Positions 50,500 through 58,242 of a DNA stretch of 64,000 nt are shown here, in pieces. How positions within the stretch are numbered: position 1 is the first letter of the stretch; each line of letters opens with the position of its first letter. The translations under genes and the position numbers were made by a program. The notes under the pieces are model-generated. The model was given only the letters and a program-made list of their open reading frames with translations. It was not told the origin of the DNA and searched no databases. Source of the DNA: Aquiflexum gelatinilyticum (GTDB lineage: Bacteria > Bacteroidota > Bacteroidia > Cytophagales > Cyclobacteriaceae); assembly GCF_024741135.1 (NCBI RefSeq), contig NZ_JANSUY010000022.1, forward strand, positions 33,703 to 97,702. Reading direction: 5' to 3'.

Positions 50500-52182
50500 A
50501 TGAAGCAATCAAAAAGAGATTTTCTCAAAAAACTAGGAGCAATGAGTGCCGGAACAGGTTTATTTTCTTTTAGTCCACTCTTGGCGAGCGAACTATCCAA
50601 CGAACAAAAATCAAATAAAGCCAAAACAAATTTCAAAGTAACCATTTTTCAGACTACTGACGTACATTGTCAGATCCATGAACATGACGAGCTATTTTGG
50701 GAAAATGGTCAAACCGTATTTAGAAAAACGGGAGGCTATGACAACTTAGACGCCTTCATCAAGAAGCAAAGAGCAAAATGCGAACATTCTTTTTTGGTGG
50801 ATACAGGAGATATGTTTCAGGGATCCATGCTTTCTATCAAAACCTCAGGGCAGGCTATGGTTCCATTGCTCAATGAACTGGAATACGATTTATATCTCCC
50901 GGGTAACTGGGAGGTGATCTATGGCAAAGCGCAGATGCAAAACCTGCTTGGTTCCCTTTATGCACCCAAAGTCTGCGCCAACATGTATCACGACCTCGGT
51001 GATGGCAAGAAAGGAGAATTGATTTTCCCACCTTACTATGTCTGGAATATTGATGGAGTGAAAATAGGCTTTCTTGGCTACAATGATCCCATGATCCCGA
51101 TGCGCCAATCTCCCAATTACAGCAAGGGTATCTATTTTTCCAAACCGGAAGATAATCTCAAGCATTACGTTGATGTATTGAAAAACCAGGAGAAATGTGC
51201 TTTTGTGATTATTTTGTCTCATATCGGCCTTTCGCAGGAAATCCATCTTGCAAACCTTCCCGAATGCGAAGGAGTTGATTACATCCTTGGTGCAGATACC
51301 CATGAAAGGGTTAGGGTTCCGATCCAGGGTAAATATGCAAAAGTCGTGGAACCCGGGGCTTTTGGCTCATTTGTTGGCAAACTGGAACTGACCATTGAAA
51401 ACGGGAAAGTGGTGGCAGATGATTATGAATTGCTGGAGGTAGATCCCCAAAAAATCAAAAGTCCTTCTAAAATGGAAAAACTAGTCTCAGAGGTGGAGGC
51501 TCCATATAAGGCAGAGATTGAAAAAATCGTAGGATATAGCACAATTCCACTTTACAGGTATTTTGTGATCGAGAATCCCATAGACAAAATTGTCTTAGAT
51601 GCCCTGGACTATCAATTGCCTGATATTGACATCAAACTATCCAATGGATTCAGATTTTGTCCGCCTCGGACCACAAGAGACCATACAGGGAATATTCCGA
51701 TCACTAGAGGTTTTATTTCTGATATGTTGCCCGTGGACAGCAGAGTTAGGACAGGCGAGGTTACAGGTCAGCAGCTGTACACCTGGATGGAAAGGGAGTT
51801 GAACAACGTGTTTGCGGAAGATGCATCCAAGAGGTTTGGAGGTTGGGTGACCAAGTTCAAAGGCATGGAATTGACCTTCAATGCTTTTGGGGAAGAAGGG
51901 AAACGCATTCAGTCTTTTACTGTAAAAGGTCAGCCTCTCGATCTGGCAAAAATTTACACTATCAGTGCCTGCGAAAGAGATGGTGACCCATCGGATATGG
52001 TGTGTAGGATCAAGAATGTGAAAAATACAGTGGATTTGGATATAACCCTTCACCAAGTCATGATCAATTACCTTGAGGATAATTCTCCTGTGACACCGAC
52101 TCCTGTCGGAGCGGCCAAAGCTTTGGATGCACCTGCGACATTGCTGACCCAAGTGCATGGTGTGGATTATGAGTTTAGATAG
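50500..52182 (+). CDS. Tat-exported metallophosphatase of the 5'-nucleotidase/SoxB group
   Basis: The 560-residue protein begins with a Tat leader (MKQSKRDFLKKLGAMSAGTG). The metallophosphatase domain shows TTDVHCQIHEHDE, VDTGDMFQGS, GNWEVIYG (residues 135-142), LSHIGLSQEIH and GADTHERV, followed by the C-terminal nucleotidase domain with the substrate loop. Where UshA-type nucleotidases have GNHE, this has Asn-Trp-Glu with Trp137, a change also known from SoxB thiosulfohydrolases. It may hydrolyse a phosphoester or a sulfate thioester. No other sox gene is present here, so a sulfur role is unproven. A terminator follows at 52271-52305. Confidence 0.82.
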   Translation: MKQSKRDFLKKLGAMSAGTGLFSFSPLLASELSNEQKSNKAKTNFKVTIFQTTDVHCQIHEHDELFWENGQTVFRKTGGYDNLDAFIKKQRAKCEHSFLVDTGDMFQGSMLSIKTSGQAMVPLLNELEYDLYLPGNWEVIYGKAQMQNLLGSLYAPKVCANMYHDLGDGKKGELIFPPYYVWNIDGVKIGFLGYNDPMIPMRQSPNYSKGIYFSKPEDNLKHYVDVLKNQEKCAFVIILSHIGLSQEIHLANLPECEGVDYILGADTHERVRVPIQGKYAKVVEPGAFGSFVGKLELTIENGKVVADDYELLEVDPQKIKSPSKMEKLVSEVEAPYKAEIEKIVGYSTIPLYRYFVIENPIDKIVLDALDYQLPDIDIKLSNGFRFCPPRTTRDHTGNIPITRGFISDMLPVDSRVRTGEVTGQQLYTWMERELNNVFAEDASKRFGGWVTKFKGMELTFNAFGEEGKRIQSFTVKGQPLDLAKIYTISACERDGDPSDMVCRIKNVKNTVDLDITLHQVMINYLEDNSPVTPTPVGAAKALDAPATLLTQVHGVDYEFR

Positions 52183-52270
52183 GTTTTGAGAACGTCGACG
52201 GTCCACGGTCAACGGACCACAGCAGGTAGTAATAAGAATAGATAATTAGCTCAAAAAAAAGAATTGTAAA

Positions 52271-52305
52271 CAAAAAGGCAACGGTGCGAATCGTTGCCTT
52301 TTTTT
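52271..52305 (+). terminator. rho-independent terminator after the metallophosphatase gene
   Basis: AAAAAGGCAACG and CGTTGCCTTTTT form a 12-base perfect stem with an eight-base loop, followed by more T. Confidence 0.85.
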
Positions 52306-52316
52306 GAGTTTGGAAA

Positions 52317-52384
52317 GTGAATTTCAAGATTTATTTCAGACTTATTTCAATTTATTTCTATCGTATTTCAACCATATTTCCACT
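52317..52384. repeat. 11-bp periodic TATTTC repeat
   Basis: About six units of 11 bases, each with TATTTC at the same place, in the spacer after the metallophosphatase terminator. The reverse complement matches the repeat at 1386-1458 closely; a short version is at 62249-62270. Confidence 0.75.
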
Positions 52385-52385
52385 T

Positions 52386-52465
52386 TCTAAACAATTAACC
52401 AAATAACCAAATAACCAAATAACCAATTAACCATTAACCAAATAACCATTAACCAATTAACCAAA
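52386..52465. repeat. AACCAAATA short tandem repeat at helicase gene end
   Basis: Units AACCAAATA and AACCAATTA alternate about nine times with a step of eight to nine bases and stop directly at the helicase stop codon (52466-52468). It follows the 11-bp periodic repeat after a few bases. Confidence 0.8.
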
Positions 52466-53665
52466 TCAATACCTTCTCCTCTGCCCTTGTTTCGGCTTCT
52501 TCCTCGCCAATTCACCGGCTTTTTCAGAAAGGGTTCCTTTGAATGGATATGGATGGTCTTCGACGACCGGGATTTTTTTGCCGATGAGTTTTTCGATGTC
52601 TTTCAATTCCTTTACTGTTTCTTCATCACAAAAGGAGATCGCTATGCCCGAGTTTCCTGCCCTGCCTGTTCGGCCGATCCGGTGAACATAAGTTTCAGGA
52701 ATGTTAGGCAAGTCGTAATTGAAAACATTGGCAAGCTCATCGATATCGATACCACGTGCTGCGATATCGGTAGCGATCAAGACTTGGATTTTGCCGTTTT
52801 TGAAATCACTCAATGCATTCTGACGCGCATTTTGGCTTTTGTTTCCGTGGATGGCGGCAGTTTTTACATGCTCTTTTTGAAGTTGTTTCACCACTTTATC
52901 CGCGCCATGTTTGGTTTTGGTAAATACCAAAGCCGAACCGATTTTCTTCTTTTGCAACAGGTGAAGCAAAAGCTCAGGTTTGTTGCCTTTGTTTACATAG
53001 TATAGGTGTTGATCAATCTTATCAACAGTGGATGAAGGTGGAGTCACTTCCACAAAAGCTGGTTTGGTCAGGAGTGAATCTGCCAGTTTTTGGATTTCGG
53101 GAGGCATGGTAGCCGAGAAAAACAAAGTCTGCCTTTTGGCCGGAATGATAGCAATCAGTTTTTTGACATCATGGATAAAACCCATGTCAAGCATCCTGTC
53201 CGCTTCATCAAGAACGAAAATTTCCAATTGTCTCAAATCAACAAAACGCTGATTGATCAAGTCGAGTAACCTTCCTGGAGTTGCGACTAGCACGTCTACG
53301 CCTCTTTTGAGTGCATTGACCTGATGGAGTTGGGATACACCGCCAAATATGACGGTATGTTTGATATTGGTGAATTTGCCGTAAGCGGCAAAACTCTCGT
53401 CAATCTGGATGGCGAGTTCACGTGTAGGTGTGAGGATCAAAGTCTTGATTCCTGATCGGATCTGCTTTTTCTCAGCAAGGTGTTGGATGATGGGTATGGC
53501 AAAAGCTGCTGTCTTGCCTGTTCCGGTTTGGGCACATCCGAGCAAATCTCTTCCTTGGAGAACCAATGGAATCGCTTGTTGCTGAATGGGAGTGGGGGTA
53601 GTGTATCCTTCATTGGCGAGCGCCTTGAGGATAGGATCAATAATTCCTAAATTTTTGAATGCCAT
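52466..53665 (-). CDS. DEAD-box ATP-dependent RNA helicase (RhlE-like)
   Basis: A 399-residue helicase with the full motif set: Q motif (LGIIDPILKALANEGYTTPT), motif I AQTGTGKTAAF, Ia LTPTRELAIQ, II DEAD, III SAT, IV ALVFTKTK, V ATDIAARGIDI and VI HRIGRTGRAG. The C-terminal tail is short and basic (RKKPKQGQRRRY). It should unwind RNA duplexes in ribosome assembly or RNA decay and is most like RhlE proteins. A perfect Bacteroidota promoter lies at 53772-53805, so the untranslated leader is about 100 bases. It is monocistronic. Confidence 0.95.
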   Translation of the reverse strand: MAFKNLGIIDPILKALANEGYTTPTPIQQQAIPLVLQGRDLLGCAQTGTGKTAAFAIPIIQHLAEKKQIRSGIKTLILTPTRELAIQIDESFAAYGKFTNIKHTVIFGGVSQLHQVNALKRGVDVLVATPGRLLDLINQRFVDLRQLEIFVLDEADRMLDMGFIHDVKKLIAIIPAKRQTLFFSATMPPEIQKLADSLLTKPAFVEVTPPSSTVDKIDQHLYYVNKGNKPELLLHLLQKKKIGSALVFTKTKHGADKVVKQLQKEHVKTAAIHGNKSQNARQNALSDFKNGKIQVLIATDIAARGIDIDELANVFNYDLPNIPETYVHRIGRTGRAGNSGIAISFCDEETVKELKDIEKLIGKKIPVVEDHPYPFKGTLSEKAGELARKKPKQGQRRRY

Positions 53666-54087
53666 GTTGGCTGATTGTGAATTGGCCGATGGAGATGTTG
53701 TATGTTCTGTATCAGCGGGGAGATTTATTAAAAGCGGCTTACAACTTGCCGTGCTTTTTTACAAAGTGGAACAAAGGTAGGCTTTTTTTAACCAGCTATC
53801 ACAAATTTCATTTTTCTTCCTTTTCAATCTGGCTTAGAAATTTGGCGATATTATTATTTTAGCAAAATATCAAAATCCGAAAATTTGAAAAGATCCCTCT
53901 TTTATGGTTAGAAATCAGCATATTAAAGCGGTTAGCAGAGGAAAAAATCAATTAAAATACAAAAATATCCTTTATCTATTCTTCTGTTTTGATTCTTAGA
54001 AGATTGGGTGCATATTTACCCCATAATCCTTAGTGCACCCTGCCTGTTTAAATTTATCCATCTCGTTCATTATTTGAAGTATTTGTT
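53666..54087. other. spacer with helicase promoter and leader
   Basis: About 420 bases between divergent genes. It contains the leader and promoter of the helicase (53772-53805). The remainder is AT-rich with no recognised repeat, RNA fold or clear promoter for the histidine kinase gene. Confidence 0.6.
53772..53805 (-). promoter_or_regulatory. promoter of the DEAD-box helicase gene
   Basis: On the minus strand TTTG (53802-53805) is followed after 22 bases by TACCTTTG (53772-53779), a full match to the TTTG/TAnnTTTG promoter. The transcript would begin near 53765, leaving a leader of about 100 bases before the ATG at 53665. Confidence 0.8.
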
Positions 54088-56037
54088 ATGTTAATCGTAA
54101 TATTACTGTACCTTTCGTTTACAACACCCGTTACTCCCCAACAATCGTATTCCGATAGCTTGCAATCAATTATTAATCAAGCTGACGATGAATCTACTAA
54201 AGCGCAATTGTTTTTTAGCCTGAGCAAACATTATTACACCTTTGATCAAGACAGTGCAATTTATTTTGCTAACCGGTCTATTGAAATTTCTGAAAAGTTA
54301 GGATTTAAAAAAATCCAAGGAAATGCATTAAACATAATTGGTGTGAGTAATCTGATCAAATCTGATTTTGAGGCTGCTTTGAAGGCTCATATTGAAGCAC
54401 TCAAAATAAGAGAATCGCTTTTAGATTCAGTAGGGATGCTGGAATCTAACCTTAACCTTGGCAACATTTATTACAGGACAAAAGAACTTGATAAAGCCGC
54501 AAAATTCTATCATACTGCCCTAATTTTTGGATTGAAAACCAATAATCTAAGAGGCTTAGCGCTCATCTATAATAATTTAGGAAGTTACCACCTAGATCGT
54601 TGGCACGCAGCAAAAGATCAAACAGACTTTGACTCTGCATTGGAATTCCTTCAAAAAGCTTTAGAGATCAAAGAGACTTTGGGTGACAGTAGAGGAATGA
54701 TCAATACGCTCAACCAGTTGTCGGATCTTTTTGAAGAAAGCGGTGATGAAAGTAAGAGATATGATTTAATACAACGTGCTTGGACTATTGCCAATAAGTT
54801 CAATGATATCGAAAGCAAACTTGCCGTATTGGGTAGCCTTGCGGAATACCACTTTGAAAAAGGGCAAATGTATAAAGCCCTAGACTATGCGAACCAAGGA
54901 TTTGAGATTGCGGAAAATTTAAAATCACATTATCAAATTTCAGTTGCTGCAGAAAAGGTTGCAAAAATTGCTGCTTCACTCAAAAATTACTCCCTAGCCT
55001 ATGAATACCTGTCTATTCAAAAAGAAAGTGAGGAAATATTGTTCAATGAAAACAGGCAAAAAATCAGGGATGAGCTGACCATACAATATGAAACAGAAAA
55101 GAAAGAACTGGCAAACCAACAACTGCTAAAGGACCGGGAATATTATAATCTCTCTCTGAAAAGAAAAAATGAGTTGTTGATCGTCATCGTCATTGCTGTG
55201 CTGGGGTTGTTGGTTTTATTGTGGATCCAAATTAATAATCATAGGAAACTAAAATCCACCCACGAAGAATTAAGAGAAGCACATGCTTTGGTAAACTCTC
55301 AGCATCTTCAGATACATGAGCAAGCCCAAAATCTGCATGAAACCAACCAGGCTTTGAACGTAGCCAACAAATTCAGAGATAAGATATTTTCTGTAATATC
55401 ACACGATCTCAGGGCGCCTTTTGCCAATATCCAAGGGACCATTTCACTCTGGAATTCCAAGTTGCTTTCAACTCAGGAAATGGAGGATTTGATTTCAATG
55501 ATATCAAGAGATACATATGCCGCATTTTTGATGTTGGAAAATCTCTTGGACTGGGCGAGAACCCAAATGGGTTCAAATGAGGTTCAGAGCAATCAAATCA
55601 ACTTAAATAGGCTCATTGAGGAGAATAAAGACCTTTTCAATTTTCAATTGAAACGGAAAAACATAGATCTAGTAAATCATATTCCTTTGAAAAAGTTTAT
55701 CAACAGCGATAAGGAGCGGTTGAATTTCATCATCAGAAATTACATACTGAATGCGATAAAATTCACCCCGGAGGGTGGCAGAATTGACATTGAATATCGG
55801 GATATTGAAAATGCGGAAATCCTTGTCAAAGACTCTGGTACGGGTATAAAACCCGAGCTGATTTCCAAGCTTTTTAAGAATCAAAATATTACCACAAAAG
55901 GCACAGCCGGCGAAAGTGGTACTGGGATAGGTTTAATGCTTTGTAAGGATTTTGCCGAAAGCATAGGGGCTGAATTAGCGGTAGAAAGTATAGTAAATAG
56001 CGGGAGTACATTTATAATCCGGTTGGGGGTAAATTAA
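54088..56037 (+). CDS. TPR-containing sensor histidine kinase
   Basis: The 649-residue protein has a secretory leader, then about six tetratricopeptide repeats in residues 35-330 facing the periplasm, one membrane helix (LLIVIVIAVLGLLVLLWI) near residue 375, a coiled coil, and the kinase core. His439 in SVISHDLRAPFANI is the phosphorylated residue; the ATPase lobe includes FIIRNYILNAIKFTPEGG and DSGTGIKPELI. Such TPR kinases are usual in Bacteroidota and pair with regulators by other loci. No response regulator gene lies beside it; the nearest regulator gene, 56087, lacks a receiver domain. Confidence 0.93.
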   Translation: MLIVILLYLSFTTPVTPQQSYSDSLQSIINQADDESTKAQLFFSLSKHYYTFDQDSAIYFANRSIEISEKLGFKKIQGNALNIIGVSNLIKSDFEAALKAHIEALKIRESLLDSVGMLESNLNLGNIYYRTKELDKAAKFYHTALIFGLKTNNLRGLALIYNNLGSYHLDRWHAAKDQTDFDSALEFLQKALEIKETLGDSRGMINTLNQLSDLFEESGDESKRYDLIQRAWTIANKFNDIESKLAVLGSLAEYHFEKGQMYKALDYANQGFEIAENLKSHYQISVAAEKVAKIAASLKNYSLAYEYLSIQKESEEILFNENRQKIRDELTIQYETEKKELANQQLLKDREYYNLSLKRKNELLIVIVIAVLGLLVLLWIQINNHRKLKSTHEELREAHALVNSQHLQIHEQAQNLHETNQALNVANKFRDKIFSVISHDLRAPFANIQGTISLWNSKLLSTQEMEDLISMISRDTYAAFLMLENLLDWARTQMGSNEVQSNQINLNRLIEENKDLFNFQLKRKNIDLVNHIPLKKFINSDKERLNFIIRNYILNAIKFTPEGGRIDIEYRDIENAEILVKDSGTGIKPELISKLFKNQNITTKGTAGESGTGIGLMLCKDFAESIGAELAVESIVNSGSTFIIRLGVN

Positions 56038-56086
56038 GTTTCACCGCAATGTTTATAGATCTTTCTTAGCTATGTCTTAATATATT

Positions 56087-56956
56087 TCAACCCACCTGCA
56101 AAATATACCCTCTTCCCCGGATGTTTTTGAGTTGGATATTCGGATCGAGGAGCAGTTTCTTCCTGAGTTTGGATACAAACATGTCTAGACTTCTGCCGAC
56201 AAATACGCCCTCATCTTCCCAAATTTCCTTGAGTAAGCGGTCTCGCTCCAGGATTTCGTTTTGGTGGGAGGCAAAAAATTTGAGCAGCTTGTTTTCTTTT
56301 TGGGAAAGTTCGATTTCTTCTTTTCCGATTCTCAAAAGGTAGCTGCCGTAATTGAATTCAAATTTTCCGATAACCATAGATTGGCTTTCGTCAATTGGCT
56401 GTTTGCTTTGTGGTTTTGGTGTTTTCATTTTGAAAAGAAACAAAAACCCAAAGGCCAAAATCCCTATGATGATCGGAACCGAAAAGTTTGAAGCTGTCAC
56501 TTGATTTGATTCAAACTTGATTTTGATTCTATAGCAATCTTTAGGTTGGATGCGTCCCCGGCACGGAACAAGGGTTTCGTCTTTTTGACCGGACATTTGG
56601 TAGCCATATACAATCTGATTGCCTATGCATTGCAGCACATTCACCTGATAGCTGTCTTCAGGATTTTTGGTGACCAATCCTTCCTTCAAACCTGCATGAA
56701 TCACCTTGACCAAAGTGTCCGGCTCAAATTGGAAGGGACTTTCAAATAAGATAATGAATTCACAGGCACTGATTTTATTGATCGGCAAAACCCGGGAGGT
56801 GGTATCCCCTGAGGCAAGCAGGATTTGATGCCCGACATTCCTTAGCCTGATTTCCCGGTTTTCCGCAAATTCATCATTCTGCCATGGCCAAAGTATGACC
56901 AACATCAAAATCATGGTAAAAATTCCTATTAGCGCAGGTTGCAATAATTTTTTCAT
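56087..56956 (-). CDS. membrane-anchored winged-helix regulator (OmpR C-terminal type)
   Basis: The ATG at 56954-56956 gives 289 residues. It begins with a membrane helix (LLQPALIGIFTMILMLVILW), then a periplasmic part with three cysteines (LVPCRGRIQPKDCYRIKIKF, NVLQCIGNQ), a second membrane helix (SVPIIIGILAFGFLFLFKM) and a cytoplasmic OmpR-type winged helix (ENKLLKFFASHQNEILERDR, SLDMFVSKLRKKLL, IRGRGYILQ). The receiver domain is missing. It would bind DNA from the membrane and take its signal across it, like ToxR-type regulators with an extra periplasmic domain. It converges with the histidine kinase at 56037; a functional link is not proven. Confidence 0.9.
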   Translation of the reverse strand: MKKLLQPALIGIFTMILMLVILWPWQNDEFAENREIRLRNVGHQILLASGDTTSRVLPINKISACEFIILFESPFQFEPDTLVKVIHAGLKEGLVTKNPEDSYQVNVLQCIGNQIVYGYQMSGQKDETLVPCRGRIQPKDCYRIKIKFESNQVTASNFSVPIIIGILAFGFLFLFKMKTPKPQSKQPIDESQSMVIGKFEFNYGSYLLRIGKEEIELSQKENKLLKFFASHQNEILERDRLLKEIWEDEGVFVGRSLDMFVSKLRKKLLLDPNIQLKNIRGRGYILQVG

Positions 56957-57080
56957 CAATCAAATTTAAGATTTAATATGAGGCAAAATTCAATTTTACC
57001 CTGATTTACATTCTTTTTACAAACCATTTACTGTCTCCACTTTGGATAGGTCTATGTTTGGGCTTGCTAAATAAATAAAA

Positions 57081-58157
57081 ATGAAAAATTACTTCAGATT
57101 ATTCTCAGGGTTCGTGATGGTTGTTTGTTACACTTCCTGTGGGCCACAAAATAGGACCGAGTTAGCAACAAACGAACTCAAGCCCGAATCCAAATATTTT
57201 ATAAATTCGGATTCGCCTTCCAGTATCGTCCGAAATATTGAGCAGGATAGGATCGGCAGCATTTGGATCGCTTCTTGGGAAGGTGTTTTTTTATCTGATG
57301 GAAGTTCATTTACAAACTTCACCAATACGGTAAGCTCTGCCCGATTTTTCTCTGTTTTGGAAGATAGCAAAGGCAATATGTGGTTTGGTTCTATCGGTTC
57401 AGGAGTTTTCCGCTATGATGGAAAAAGAATTAAAAATTTCACTACCAAGGATGGACTTCTGAATAATGATGTCGTCAGTATTTATGAAGATAAAGCAGGC
57501 AATATCTGGTTCGGTGTTTGGGGAGGAGCGAGTCGATTTGACGGTAATTCTTTTCAGAATTTTATCATCAATGAAGATGAGATGAACGAAGACCTGACGG
57601 GCAAAACATTTTCGGAAAGACCCGAATTTGAAGTTAATTCCATTATTGAGGACAAAATAGGCAGACTTTGGTTTGCAACAAGAGGAAATACCTTTGTATT
57701 TGACGGAGAGGTCTTTGCCTCAGTCTCACATTTGGGCAAACCATTTACAAATGTCCGTTCGGTCATCGAAGATCAAAAAGGCAATATTTGGCTGGGTGGC
57801 AATGATGGTTTGTGGCGATATGACGGAAATGTATTTACCAATATTGCAAAGGGGTTTGTTGGGTTTATCTACGAAGATAAAAAAGGAAACATTCTGACAA
57901 GTTCAGAAACTTCCGATGGTTGGGCACTTTCTCGATACAATGAAAAATCTCTGACAAATAAAATTGCTGTTGTACCTGAAATAATTAAAGCAAATGAAGG
58001 GATGATTTTTGGAATTCGGGAGGCCAATGATGGCAGTATTTGGTTTGGAACATTGGATGGGGTCAAGAGATTTGATGGAAAGACCGTCAACAGTTTCAAA
58101 GCCATGTCAAGTCAGGAATATTTCTCTAGACTGGTGGCAGCGAGGGATAATTGTTAG
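57081..58157 (+). CDS. two-component-regulator propeller (reg_prop) lipoprotein
   Basis: The 358-residue protein has a lipoprotein leader (VMVVCYTSCGPQ) and about seven repeats of the reg_prop type. Examples are GNMWFGSIGSGVFRYDGKRI, GNIWFGVWGGASRFDGNSF and GNIWLGGNDGLWRYDGNVF, the blades of the beta-propeller sensor domain found in hybrid two-component systems. No membrane helix, kinase or DNA-binding domain follows, so this is a free sensor domain. A chance gene loss of the kinase part or a solute-binding role are both possible. Directly after the stop codon come the repeats of the 70-bp family. Confidence 0.85.
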   Translation: MKNYFRLFSGFVMVVCYTSCGPQNRTELATNELKPESKYFINSDSPSSIVRNIEQDRIGSIWIASWEGVFLSDGSSFTNFTNTVSSARFFSVLEDSKGNMWFGSIGSGVFRYDGKRIKNFTTKDGLLNNDVVSIYEDKAGNIWFGVWGGASRFDGNSFQNFIINEDEMNEDLTGKTFSERPEFEVNSIIEDKIGRLWFATRGNTFVFDGEVFASVSHLGKPFTNVRSVIEDQKGNIWLGGNDGLWRYDGNVFTNIAKGFVGFIYEDKKGNILTSSETSDGWALSRYNEKSLTNKIAVVPEIIKANEGMIFGIREANDGSIWFGTLDGVKRFDGKTVNSFKAMSSQEYFSRLVAARDNC

Positions 58158-58162
58158 CCGCC

Positions 58163-58232
58163 CGCAAAGACGCCAAGTCGCAAGACAAGAAAGAATAAAT
58201 CCCACAAAGACACGAAGCCACTAAGAAAAGTT
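58163..58232. repeat. 70-bp dispersed repeat, copy 1
   Basis: CGCAAAGACGCCAAGTCGCA followed by CCCACAAAGACACGAAGCC in a 70-base unit that starts six bases after the propeller gene stop. It matches the unit at 62410-62479 without gaps, with only a handful of mismatches. Confidence 0.85.
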
Positions 58233-58242
58233 TTTATACAAT

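Noticed and set aside
51637..52212. 191-codon minus-strand frame opposite the metallophosphatase
   Set aside because: Antisense shadow rich in His, Cys and Arg; the plus-strand gene has all family motifs.
52386..52465. possible CRISPR array
   Set aside because: Units are only eight to nine bases with no spacers and no cas genes nearby; this is a simple tandem repeat.
52487..53005. 172-codon plus-strand frame opposite the helicase
   Set aside because: It mirrors the helicase C-terminal half; composition is that of an antisense shadow.
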